Source: Lepas anatifera
Lineage: Eukaryota > Arthropoda > Thecostraca > Lepadidae
Assembly (NCBI GenBank): GCA_034440635.1
Contig: JAOTON010000978.1
Location: 161,001 to 225,000 of the forward strand
Length of the DNA: 64,000 nt
Reading direction: 5' to 3'
Part shown: positions 54,297 to 64,000 of the stretch, piece by piece
How positions within the stretch are numbered: the stretch's first letter is position 1
How the letters are laid out: the number at the start of each line of letters is the position of its first letter
The notes under the pieces: generated by a model
The model's database searches: none
Told to the model about the DNA's origin: nothing
The model's input: the letters and a program-made list of their open reading frames with translations, nothing else
Position numbers and translations under genes: made by a program

Positions 54297-56970
54297 CAGG
54301 GGTGTAATTTTCCAAAAATCTTTGGGGGTGCTCAGCCGGTGGGGGGCGGCACCCCATAGGGGCGGTGGCGTTGGGGGGGGCGGCACCCCTTTATTGCACC
54401 AAACCTGTTATACATCGCTTTTTTGCACCTTTTATAGCACAGGGAACATTTTATTTTAATGTTGGGCAGGTATTTTTTATGCAACATCCCAAAGCTACAT
54501 ACACGTCTTATAATAATCAAATCTGAGCTTTAATTCTTTCCACGATCAGGGGCGCAGCCAGAGCTTTGGTGTGGGGGGCACACCACCTTTGAGGGGCACC
54601 CCGGGAGAGAAAGGGCACTTTAAGGTAACCTAAAAACTTACTATATCTTAGTTAATATTAACTTTTGGGTACCTTTGGTCCAAGGCAAATGCAGATCAAG
54701 CATTGGCGGAGAAGGAAAACTGAATTAAAACCAGAAAAAAGAAAAGGGTCACCGAAATCTCATGAAAATACCCAGAACACGACTTTTTGGGATAGATTTA
54801 AGGACAAATCAGCCAACTCATGCAAGTACTGGACATCCGAGAATTCAGCGGAGCCTGTGATATCTGTCACTATGTGCAAGATAAGACATATTGGAGTCGA
54901 AAATTCATTTGTTTTGCCCACTGGCTGTGTCGTGACGAGTGAGCCCTGGTTGAACGCGGATTAAGTTCCGCGGCTCCCACAAGGGCCGTGGGAGGAGGTG
55001 TGGCATAGTGACATTGGACGGATACAATTTTTGTTGCCGGAATAATTTGGGAGATACCAGGATCGGTCTCAGTTGAAGTAAAAAAAGTAAACAGGCTGGT
55101 AGTTTGGATAGGGCCGAAAATTGTGAGAACCTAATTCTTCATTCATTTTAATTAATTAGTACAAATCCTGGTTCAGGTGACTGTGCTCTGAGCTCAGGGC
55201 ACATGCCTTTTTATCACCCCTCCCCAGAATCCACCAGTGTAATAAGCAATTCATTTAACCCGGGGTGCCTAGGCATCACAAGCCGTTTTAGCGATGACGG
55301 CTCATTCTTCATTAGCTCCATTTTACAAGGGAGCTTGCACTTTGTCCTTATTCCGCATTCAAAACCACCTCAGGGGCCCCCTAGTGTGGATCAGAGTCCT
55401 CCAGAGCAGCTGCCCCTCATTCCCCCAGTTGTGCCCCCCGGGATTAGACTAGCCCCGTGACCCCCGAGGTGATGGGAGTTGGCCTTGTGTTCTTATTCTG
55501 TGTCTATTCAAGACCAGCTCAGGGGGGCCCCTGGTGTGGATCAGAGCCTCCCCCCGAGCAACTCATGCTTGGCCCGGGACTAGACTAGCAAAGTGGCCCC
55601 AAAGATGGGGGGTCATCAGACTAGCTCAATGGGCCGCAGATAGGCTCATAGGGCCATGCACCATATTAGCTCAGGGGGCACCAGGCTAGCTCAGAGGGCA
55701 TCAGATGGGCTCAGAAGGCACAATGATGACACATGAGGCACCAGATCAACTCAGAGGGCATTAGTTTAGCTCAGGGGCAATATGCCTGCTCAGGGGGCAC
55801 CAGATCAATCAGCTCGGGGGGCCCAGATAAGCTCAGAGCAGGGGTCTAGATCAGCTCAGGGAGCACCATATCACCTCAGAGAGAGGGCAATGGATCAGCT
55901 CAGTGGTCCCCGATCAGCTCAGGGTACAGATCAACTCGGAGGTACTAGATCAGGCCAGGAGGCATTTAATCAGCCCAGGAGCCCCATACCAGCTCAGGGA
56001 CCTTCATCAGCCTCAGTGGGCACAACTCAGCTCAGGGCCCCAGAGCTTCTGAGGAAATTGCTTAATCAACTCAGGAGGCCCAGATCAGCCTAAAAGGCAC
56101 TAGATTGGTTCAGGGGGCACCACACTAGCTCAGGGGGCACTAGACGAGCTCAGAGGGCACGAGATGGGCCCAGGAGGCAAAATGTTGGCTCAGGGGGCAC
56201 CAGATCGACTCAGGCGGCATTAGTTTAGCTCAGGGGAAACATATCTGCTCAGGGGGAAAAAGATTGAGCAGCCCGGGAGCCCAGATCAGCTTCCAGCCCC
56301 CAGACCAAAGCAGGGGCATAGCTCAGCTCAGAGAACACAAGATCAGCTCAGGGTGCACCAGACCAGCTCAGGGAGCACCAGATCATAGCTCAAAGAGGCA
56401 CCATATTGGCTCAGGGGACAGTAGATCAACTCTACGAGGCATGTGATCAGCTCAGGGGGCCCAGATAAGCTCAAGGGGCACTAAAACAGCTAATAGGGCA
56501 CCAGGCGAGCTCGGAGGCATCAGACTGACTCAGAGAGCATTAGCTAGGTTCAAGAGGCACAATTATTTGCTCAAGGGGCACCAGATTGACTCACCGGGCA
56601 CCACATCAGCTTAGAGGGCACGTGATCTACTCAAGTGGCCAAGACCAGCTCAGTGGGCCCCAGATGAGCTCAAGGGTCACCAGATTAGCTCCGCCGGTGC
56701 GATTATTGGCGACGATGAGGCATTAGTTGGTCACGAATTACGTACCCATATTCTCCCGGGTGCTTGGAAAGGCGACAGAATGCCCTAGCTGGCCAAAAAA
56801 GGTACTAAATTATCAAACAATAGTTTTAATCGCTCAATGTAATCTAATTGCATCTAGGTTCGACGCCGTATGGTAATAAATTTGGAGTGGCACAGCCTAA
56901 ACCGGGTAAACCGCTTAGCGATCAAAGGGCACTTCGGCACCGATGGGGGGCACGTGTCCCCCTGGCTGCG
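54297..56970 (-). mobile_element. hAT-like composite element R1, copy B (inverted, truncated)
   Basis: It begins CAGGGGTGTAATTTTCC, matching the right end of copy A, and runs in mirror order: unique segment, empty family C site (about 55,210), 12,840-13,100 equivalent, then the 18-bp satellite (55,500-56,680) and the core. It stops at the GGGGGGCACGTGTCCCCC palindrome near 56,970. Confidence 0.72.
55500..56680 (-). repeat. 18-19-bp satellite within R1 copy B
   Basis: Diverged AGCTCAGGGGGCACCAGATC units, inverted relative to 11,560-12,700. Confidence 0.9.
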
Positions 56971-57140
56971 GCTCTGTCCACGATTGAAGTGTATCAGTTT
57001 TGAGGGGTTAAATTTTACCTTGAGCATGACAGAGCGGATGGAGATTGAAATGAGAACAAAAGACTTAAAGGGAATGTGGCACCTTTATAACGTGATTTTA
57101 ACTGAGATAGCCAAGTTGTATAGCATGCCGGAATATATAT

Positions 57141-57277
57141 TACTGCACGGGGCTCGGAAGGTAAATTGATATAAACCAAGGTTGGTTGAAATTTCCGGCA
57201 CGCGGCCGAAGGCCAAGTGCCGGAGATTTCAACCAACCGAGGTTTTGATCAATTTACGCCGAGCCTCAAGTGCAGTA
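57141..57277 (+). repeat. Large hairpin at the 5' end of the recombinase element
   Basis: Near-palindrome TACTGCAC ... GTGCAGTA. Arms include GGTAAATTGAT/ATCAATTTACG, GGTTGGTTGAAAT/ATTTCAACCAACC and TCCGGCAC/GTGCCGGA around a GCGGCCGAAGGCC centre. Confidence 0.9.
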
Positions 57278-57331
57278 GTATTTTTACTACAGCCCGTACG
57301 TTTGTAGGCTTAGTTTGAAAGTAGACATATC

Positions 57332-58583
57332 ATGAGTGTCCCTCGTTTTCACTTAGCAGAAGATATAATGAATGAGGTGAATGACACGGTAAAAAAGATC
57401 GAAAGAGACACGCTGAAAGCCGTCGAAGAGACAACAAGTAAAGAAACAATACTAAAGACTAACTTCTGGATCAATCAATTGAAAGAAGAATCCTTTTCAC
57501 TGGGATTTGGACGGGATCTGCTCAGCCTTCCCGAAAATGAACTGAATGCAGTACTTGCCAGCTTTTTGCTTACGATGAAACGAAAGGATGGAAAGGATTA
57601 TGAAGTATCATCCATCCAAAATATGTACTGCCTGACCCTAAAGTACTTTAGGGAAAATAACTACCCTAGTGATTTGGAAAATCATCCAGTATTCAAAGGA
57701 AGCAGGGATGCAAAAAGCGCAAAACTGAAAAAAACTCAAACTGCTTGGACAAGGAAATAGGCCCAACAGGTCAGAGTCGATAACGTTTGATGAGGAAGAT
57801 CAGCTTTGGCAATCTGGTCAGCTGGGATATGAAAATCCCATGTCCGTGCTCAGGACGATTTGGTTGTACCTGACGATGCTGTTTGGTCTGCGAGGACGTC
57901 ATGAAGCCCGCCAGATGCGCTGGGGAGACGTCAAGGTAGAAGCAGATGCGAGTGGAAGGCGGTACTTAAAATTCAAGGAACGCCTCACCAAGACCCGCAC
58001 TGGAGAGGGTCAATCAAGAGCCTTTATTCCAAAGGCATTCGAGAGCCAAGCAGCAGGGGATGGCCGTTGCCCCGTCCAGGCATACGAAGAGTATGCAAAG
58101 CGCCGTCCTCCTGTTTCTTGTGTAGACGACGCGCCGTTTTTTCTTGCGATCAACCACCAGAGGAAGAGCGACAACCCGATCTGGTTTTCCAACGCGCCTC
58201 TTGGTGTCAACAAGCTCGGAAGCTTACTGGCCTCTGGATGTCATGCAGCGGGCATCAAGGGCAAAAAAACCAACCACAGTGCCAGAAAGACGGCGATACA
58301 GCGCACTTTGGATGCCGGTTGCCCACCCGCCTACGTGGCTCAAATGAGCGGGCATAAGTCTGTATCAAGTCTCGCCAACTATACTGACGCGACAGTCGAC
58401 GTCCAAAGGGCAATGTCGCTGAGCATCCTTGAAGGGGCGCCTTTCGAAATCGAGCAACGCAACAAGAGGCAGAAAGTTGCATTGGAGAGCTCCTCTGACG
58501 ACGGCAAGATCCCAGTCAATTTTCGCGCTTTGGGACAACTTGTCTTTAACAACTGTTCCGGCATCACCATCAACATGAAGTGA
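57332..58583 (+). pseudogene. Crypton-type (DUF3504) tyrosine recombinase, one frameshift
   Basis: Frame 1 (57,332-57,760) encodes an N-terminal DNA-binding core of about 140 residues (NFWINQLKEE; LSLPENELNAVLASFL; DYEVSSIQNMY). Frame 2, open from about 57,747 to TGA 58,581-58,583, encodes the catalytic domain. Counting from the Met at 57,840, the catalytic set is R18 (GLRGRHE), K51 (LTKT), H146-x-x-R149 (HSAR), H172 (SGHKS) and Y181 (ANYTD), all present. This matches the DUF3504 domain of Cryptons and of host proteins derived from them. A one-base gain, most simply in the A7 run 57,728-57,734, explains the frame break; a programmed +1 shift is less likely. The C terminus NNCSGITI is typical of such elements. 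The enzyme cuts and rejoins circular DNA through a 3'-phosphotyrosine link. Confidence 0.82.
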
Positions 58584-59444
58584 TAAGGTATCTGTGTTTT
58601 GTGTAATGTGTCAGGCGGCAATCGCCGGACTTAGTCTGGTATTGAAGATTACTGCCAAGATGTAGTAATGATTGCATTTATGATTATTATTATGTGTTGT
58701 TCTGTGCACCGCACTCCAATGATTGTTATTATGTGTTGTTCTGTGCACCGCCTCCAAGACCAGCCTGTTGGAATACACGCGAGAAGTCAAGATTACTTTA
58801 CTTTATAAGGTTAGTCAACTAGAGAATTTTAGGTCCCCCAATCGACGTCATCACGGCGAGAAGTGTTCCTGCTCTTTTCAGCACTGCCTTGGTCACCCGT
58901 GCAGTAAAGCCGTGCAGTAAAAAGTTTTTCCGGCACGGCTTGATTTGAACCAATGAAAATTAATAAGGAATTGCTATTCATAAAATCCTCGTGCAAAAAT
59001 TACATCACGGCACTGCTAGTGTTAAAGACATTAGCCGGGATGTAGTAAAACCCGGTACTCTATATATCATTTGTCTTGAAACTCAAACTACCTTTTGTTT
59101 TTTTCCGAAGAAAAAACAAAAACTACCTGAAATGTACCCCTCATGTACCCTTAGCAGCGGGCCACAGTTGACAGCCATGTTGGCGTGACGACATATGCTG
59201 ACGTCACTATGAGCATCAGCCAATCGAAGCCCTTGATGCCTATGGAATATGGTAGTGAATGCCAGATCATGACATCATCCACTGGCAGATATTTATTTCC
59301 CTAGAGGAGCATTTTAAAAATCAAAATATTGAGCTTATTGTACATTTTTCAGAGAAATAATGGACGCCTCCATGATTTCCGGCTAAAAGTTCCCCTAATT
59401 ACACTAAATTCCAGGATTCAACCAAGGTGCCACATTCCCTTTAA

Positions 59445-59520
59445 AGGGAATGTGATTTTCGGCTAAAAGTTCCCCTAATTACTCTAAATTTCAGGATTCA
59501 ACCAATGTGCCACATTCTCC
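59445..59520 (+). mobile_element. 76-bp minimal derivative of MITE family A
   Basis: It starts AGGGAATGTG, jumps directly to the right-end sequence ATTTTCGGCTAAAAGTTCCC and ends GTGCCACATTCTCC, with TTAA on each side (59,441-59,444; 59,521-59,524). It shares its left TTAA with the composite element. Confidence 0.85.
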
Positions 59521-59569
59521 TTAAAGGATTCTCTTTAAAGAGAACTACCTCTCAAGGGGTTCCCTTTAA

Positions 59570-60411
59570 CACGCGCATTGACTGGGGGCGGGTACCCGCC
59601 CCCACTCTCGGGTTTTTCGGAGATAGCAGAAAAACGGTGACGCCTAGCGCCGCCATACTTGGCACATCTTTTTTCTCATCATTTTTACAGCTTCTGTGAA
59701 AATTCTAAGGTTAGGTCATATCAGGTCAGATCACCAGTACAGGTCCAGTGACCTGACACCAAAAAAAGTTTAAGATAGCATAAGTCGGAACAGGGTGAAC
59801 TTATCCTATTGAAACTCATATCACATAATGGGCCTACCGAGTTCTCAAAATATGTTCCGGTATTTTTGATATCGATGACCTAAGGTCAGGTACAAGCCAT
59901 GACCTCTCCATGGAAATACATGGGAAAATTGTTTTGACTGAATAACTCAGTAACGGGTGGTGATAGAGCGTTTATTTTAGCTGCATTAGACTCGCCTTGT
60001 CTTTGAGGTTCTAATAATATGCACTTTATATATTATGACCTTGACCTGACCTCAGGTCAAGTCAAATCTTTGATTTGACCTAGCGAGGTCAAATTATATA
60101 TCATTCGATTCGGTTTGCTGCAAGGATTCAAACAGTTTTAGTCGTTTTGCTCTATCTTTAATTCTTCAGATAAAATGGCCGAAAACCTTCATTTACATGT
60201 TATCCCTATGACGGCATGTTTTGCCTCTCGCAACCTTAAATGTGACCTGAAAAATGGTTCAAATATTTTCGATTGAGAAGTGAATGGGCTACCCAACGTT
60301 GTTTACCGTTTTTCGCTACCTAGCGTGGTTCTCGAGATCTTAGGGGGGGTGCGGGTACCCGCCCCTCCCCCTTCAAAGCGAAGGTGGCTCAGACCCCCGT
60401 CAATGCGCGTG
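59570..60411 (+). mobile_element. TTAA-type MITE family B, copy 3
   Basis: 842 bp between TTAA 59,566-59,569 and TTAA 60,412-60,415. Ends CACGCGCATTGACTGGGGG and CCCCCGTCAATGCGCGTG. GGGTACCCGCCCC near both ends; AGGTCA/TGACCT-rich interior. Confidence 0.93.
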
Positions 60412-60432
60412 TTAAAAAGGGAACCCCCTTAA

Positions 60433-60882
60433 AGGAAATGTGGCACCTAGGTTGAATCCTGAAATTTAGTGTAATTAGGGGAACTTTTAGCCGAAAATCA
60501 CGGAGACGTCCATTATTTCTATGAAAAATGTACAATAGGCTCAATATTTTGATTTTTAAAATGCTCCTCTAGGGAAATAAGTAAATATCTGCCTGTGGAT
60601 GATGTCATGATCTGTTAACCACTACGACATTCAATAGGCTTCAAGGGCTTCGATTGGCTGATACTCACCGTGACGTCAGCATATGTCGTCACACCAACAT
60701 GGCTGTCAATTGTGGCCTGCTGCTTAGGGTACATGAGGGGTACATTTCAGGTAGTTTTTAGCTTTTTTCTTCGGAAAGTTTGAGTTTCAAGACAAATGAT
60801 ATATAGAGCATCGGGTTTTCTGGCATGCTTTACAACTTGGCTACCTGAACTAAAATCACGTTATAAAGGTCCCACATTCCCT
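60433..60882 (+). mobile_element. MITE family A, 450-bp full copy
   Basis: TTAA on both sides (60,429-60,432; 60,883-60,886). Ends AGGAAATGTGGCACC and GGTCCCACATTCCCT. Contains GTGACGTCAGCATATG and ATTGGCTGAT. Confidence 0.93.
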
Positions 60883-61049
60883 TTAATCACTACGTGGAAA
60901 GAAAGCAAAAACACCGATAGTGCTCCAAACAACGCGCGTATTGTTCTGTAAATATTAAGAAATATGGCAACTCCACTGTACCCGTGCATGCTCTTTATTT
61001 TTGCCCTAACGCCTTTTATTTTACTCTAACGCACAGGGGAGGTAAACAT

Positions 61050-62329
61050 CAGTTCTGCAGTGATGAGCTCAGGGTGGCAGTTATAGACTAAGAACGGCGC
61101 AAATTAGGAGGAAAGTGATAAGCTTGGGGCGACAGTGATTGACCGGGGCGGCAAGAAGCAGGGCAAAGTCATAAGTCGAGGGCGGCAGTGATGAACTAGG
61201 GCCAATAGCTATGAACTAGGAGCGGCGCGAACCAGAGTGGAAGTGATAAGGAGAGGACGGCAGTGAAGACTCGGGGGGGGCGGGAGCTATGAACTAGGGG
61301 CGGCACAAATCAGGGCGGAAGAGATAAGTTGGGGAGGGGTAGCATTGATTAGCCGGGGGTGGCACGCATCAAGGCAAAGGGCATAAGCCGATGACGGGAA
61401 TGGTGAGCCGTGGGTAGTAGTTATAAGCTACGGGTGGCACGAATAAGGGCGGAAGAGATAAGCTGGGACAGGGACGGCGGACTCCGGGCGGGGGAGGGTA
61501 GGGTGTGCAATTGCACGCCCTGAAAAAAATGAGGGCGTGCAAAAGTATATTTTTGCACTCACGGTTTTAGCTTCGTCCGGGGAAGCGCCCCCGGATTTGG
61601 GCGGCGCCTCCGGCCGGCCAAGAAAACATCAGACCTAAACACCGCCTACCTGAAGAGGTAGGGCCTTCTGTGCGAAATAAAAGCAGTTTCAAATATGAAT
61701 GGTACCCCCTTTCATCAAAGCCATCCCATGGAGAGCAAATAGACCCAGTTTATCGACTCAACGCAGGGAAATTATGTCGGCGCCCCTCCCCCCTGAGTGG
61801 GCATCCCTAAGGAGCTAAAGGTGCCCCCCTGGGGATGGAACCACCCCCTTCCACTTGGAAAGGAAGGCACCCCCTCCCGAAAATCTTGTACAACCACCCG
61901 AAAATGGAATCCGCCGTCCCCGAGCTGGGGGCGGCAGTCGTGAGCTCAGGGCGGCACGAATTAGAGCGGAAGTGATAAGTCAGGGGCGGCATTCATTAGC
62001 CGAGGCGGTAGTGATGAGCTGGGGATAGAATTGGTGACCCACTGGCAGCAGTGATGAGCGGGGTGCTGTTTGAATCAGGGCGGGAGTGATAAGTCAGGGT
62101 TGGCAAGAATCAGGGTGGCAGTGATAGGTAGGAGGCGTCAGTGATGAACCATGGCGGCTTAAACCAGGGTGGTAGTGATGAACCGGGGGCGGCATGATCA
62201 CAGTGGTAAGACGGAGGCGGCATGAATCAGGACAGAAATGCTGAGTCGGGGGGCAAAACACGTATTGGGGGTGCTTTCAATGTGATTACGGGTGCTTGCA
62301 CGCCCCAAAGAGGTAAAAAATTTCACCGC
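61050..62329 (-). mobile_element. R1-related satellite and core segment, copy C
   Basis: GGGCGGCAGTGATGAACTAGG-type satellite (61,050-61,490; 61,930-62,280) surrounds a core (about 61,690-61,930) that is the reverse complement of 11,080-11,290. It ends AAATTTCACCGCTG, matching the left terminus of copy A. Order outside the core differs from copy A. Confidence 0.6.
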
Positions 62330-62539
62330 TGGCTGACACTAAAAGAGTAAAAGCACGGCAGCAGCATTCTACCATTTACTCGGCTCGGAGAATTCCTCCA
62401 ATAGACAAACAGATAAAGATTAGACGATTGTGGGCTGCTGCTTGCTTTCTGGAAGGGTGTTAGAGATTCCTCCTGACAAAACTGTGCCTACAGCAGGGCC
62501 TAAGTTTAACCGGCTTTGGGGGCCATGGCCAGACTGGTC

Positions 62540-62811
62540 TCCTCGGCAGTGATATACCAGGGGCGGCAGTGATCAGCCAGAGGCGGCGTGAATCAAGGCA
62601 GCAATGATTAATCTGGGCGGCAGTATGAACCAGGGGAGACAGTGATCAGCCAGGGGGTGGCAGTGATGAACCAGGGGCGGCAGCGATGAGGCGGGGCGGC
62701 GTGCATTGGGGTCAAAATATGCAAGGGACAGCATCAACGAGCCAGAGGCGGCATGAATTCGGGCGGCAGTGATGAACGAGGGGTGGCAGTGATCAGCCGT
62801 GAGACGGTCCA
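62540..62811 (-). repeat. About 20-bp satellite, inverted relative to 10,100
   Basis: Diverged GGGCGGCAGTGATCAGCCAG units. Confidence 0.88.
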
Positions 62812-63190
62812 TCATCATATTTGAGGTTTTAAAGCGCGCCGACATCTAGAGTCATACGGCGCCCATAACACTAAATAAAATACGCAAATAGGACATTTTC
62901 GCACGAATTTTAACAAGTCAGGTGGTAAAACAGGTCAGGTTGTGAAAGTTGTATCAGAAGATGATAAAAACATATAAAAAATGAAATGAAATACAAATGC
63001 TGAAAAAAATGATACAGAAAAGTTCACACGATATACTAAAGTCAGAGACCATAGGTAACATGAAACCCGACGTTATGTAAAACCTGAAAGACTACTAGGA
63101 TGAATATACGATATTAAAACTAACGCTCCATATAACACGATGTTAATGATATCCACAGAAGGATACTCCCCCCAGAATGTTCACTGCCCG
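62812..63190 (-). mobile_element. Probable LINE 3' end, minus strand
   Basis: The minus strand carries TTATGGGCGCCGTATGAC ... GTCGGCGCGC followed by an ATGATG tail, the same hairpin as at 38,041 and 63,830. The 5' limit is unclear. Confidence 0.5.
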
Positions 63191-63199
63191 GATATCTCC

Positions 63200-64000
63200 A
63201 GGATGCTCACTGCCCTGGGAGACGGCAGTGATGAACCAAGGGCAGCAGATATCAGTTAAGGGCGGAAGTTATCCGCCAGGGGGCCGCAGTTATCAGTCAG
63301 GGGGCGGCAGTGATTAGCCAGGGGTGGCAATTATCAACCAAGGTGCGGCAGTGATAAGCCAGGGTCGGCAGATAGCAGCCAAGGGGCGGAATTTATCAGT
63401 CAAGCGGAGGCAGCTATCAGCAAGGGCAACAGTTATCAGCCAGGGGTGGCACTTATCATTCCGCCGGGGGCGGCAGTGATCAGCCAGCGGCAGCAGTTAT
63501 CAGCCCATGGCCGGCAATTTTCAGTCAGGGGGCGGCAAGGATCAGCCAGGGGGCGGCAATGATCAACCAAGGACGAAAGTTATCAGGCAGGGGGCGGTAG
63601 TAATGGGGCGGCAGTTATCAGCTAGGGGCGGCAGTGGTAAGCCAGGCTTTTCTAAAGAGTATCGCATTCAATGTCATTTATTCACCCTCGTAGTTTTTTT
63701 CTCACTTCATTTATGTAGCAGACACACACAAATGGTAACACCACAGGGTTAGTACTTTTTACGTATAAACCTCCTTTTTATTAGCACCTGACCTGTTACA
63801 GCCCTCACAGTACTTCATTTAATGTTATGGGCGCCATATGACCCAGCTGTCGGTGCGCCCAAAAACCCCAACAATGATGATGATCAGTGGTAAGCCAGGG
63901 GCGGCAGTTAGCAGCCAAGGGGCGGCAGTTATCAGTCAAGGGGCGGCCAGTGATCCGCCAGGGACGGCAGTTATCAGCCAAGAGCCGGAAGTTTTCAGTC
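63200..64000 (-). repeat. About 20-bp satellite running off the window end
   Basis: GGGGCGGCAGTTATCAGCCA units, interrupted once by the LINE fragment at 63,647-63,884. Confidence 0.9.
63647..63884 (+). mobile_element. 5'-truncated LINE 3' end inserted in the satellite
   Basis: 238 bp ending with a hairpin ATGGGCGCCATATGACC ... GGTGCGCCC and an AACAATGATGATGAT tail, flanked by a 15-bp duplication CAGTGGTAAGCCAGG (63,632-63,646; 63,885-63,899). Confidence 0.75.

Larger units (their letters stand above)
57069..59440 (+). mobile_element. MITE family A copy carrying a nested tyrosine-recombinase element
   Basis: Outer ends AGGGAATGTGGCACC and GGTGCCACATTCCCT are flanked by TTAA on both sides (57,065-57,068; 59,441-59,444). 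The left ~60 bp and right ~400 bp match the 450-bp MITE. A segment of about 1.9 kb (about 57,132-59,043) with the recombinase gene interrupts it at the MITE site GCCGG/AAAACCC. Confidence 0.8.

Noticed and set aside
57069..59440. MITE A ends as true terminal repeats of the recombinase element
   Set aside because: 450-bp copies without the insert are continuous across the junction, so nesting is the simpler reading; kept as an alternative in the findings.

Overview
The window is eukaryotic nuclear DNA, almost certainly from an arthropod and plausibly a crustacean (inference). It has intron-split, GC-rich coding exons joined by canonical GT-AG junctions and one GC-AG junction. It encodes a secreted protein with two peritrophin-type chitin-binding domains, and it is dense in eukaryotic transposons: TTAA-flanked MITEs, hAT-type MITEs, Penelope-like retroelements, LINE fragments, a tRNA-derived SINE and a Crypton-like tyrosine recombinase. 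Nothing prokaryotic is visible.

Layout. (1) 113-8,038, + strand: the 3' part of a chitin-binding gene, eight exons whose splice phases chain without a break into 377 codons plus stop; the 5' end lies outside the window. Its introns carry minisatellites, three of which touch or closely approach a splice junction. (2) 8,039-20,800: nested repeats, comprising TTAA MITEs, a 4.5-kb hAT-like composite packed with 18-21-bp satellite, an 8-bp-TSD MITE and a 2-kb foldback element. (3) 20,879-40,055, + strand: a second gene with two exons, predicted to encode a 193-aa tail-anchored membrane protein. The 18.6-kb intron starts with a 30-bp minisatellite made of copies of its own 5' splice site and is then filled with repeats and LINE fragments. 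(4) 40,056-64,000: no host gene seen. It holds TTAA MITEs, long microsatellites, two Penelope-like elements head to head forming an arm-to-arm palindrome of about 5 kb, a tRNA-derived SINE, a second copy of the hAT-like composite, a tyrosine-recombinase element nested in a TTAA MITE, and satellite up to the window end.

The two genes share orientation but nothing shows a functional link. The strongest results are structural. The splice phases fix both gene models. Matched occupied and empty copies inside the window fix several transposon boundaries and their target duplications. At four places a minisatellite carries or abuts a splice site. The most unusual mobile component is the DUF3504-type tyrosine recombinase with intact catalytic residues, a single frameshift and a large terminal hairpin, sitting inside a MITE family that also occurs here as 450-bp and 76-bp copies.
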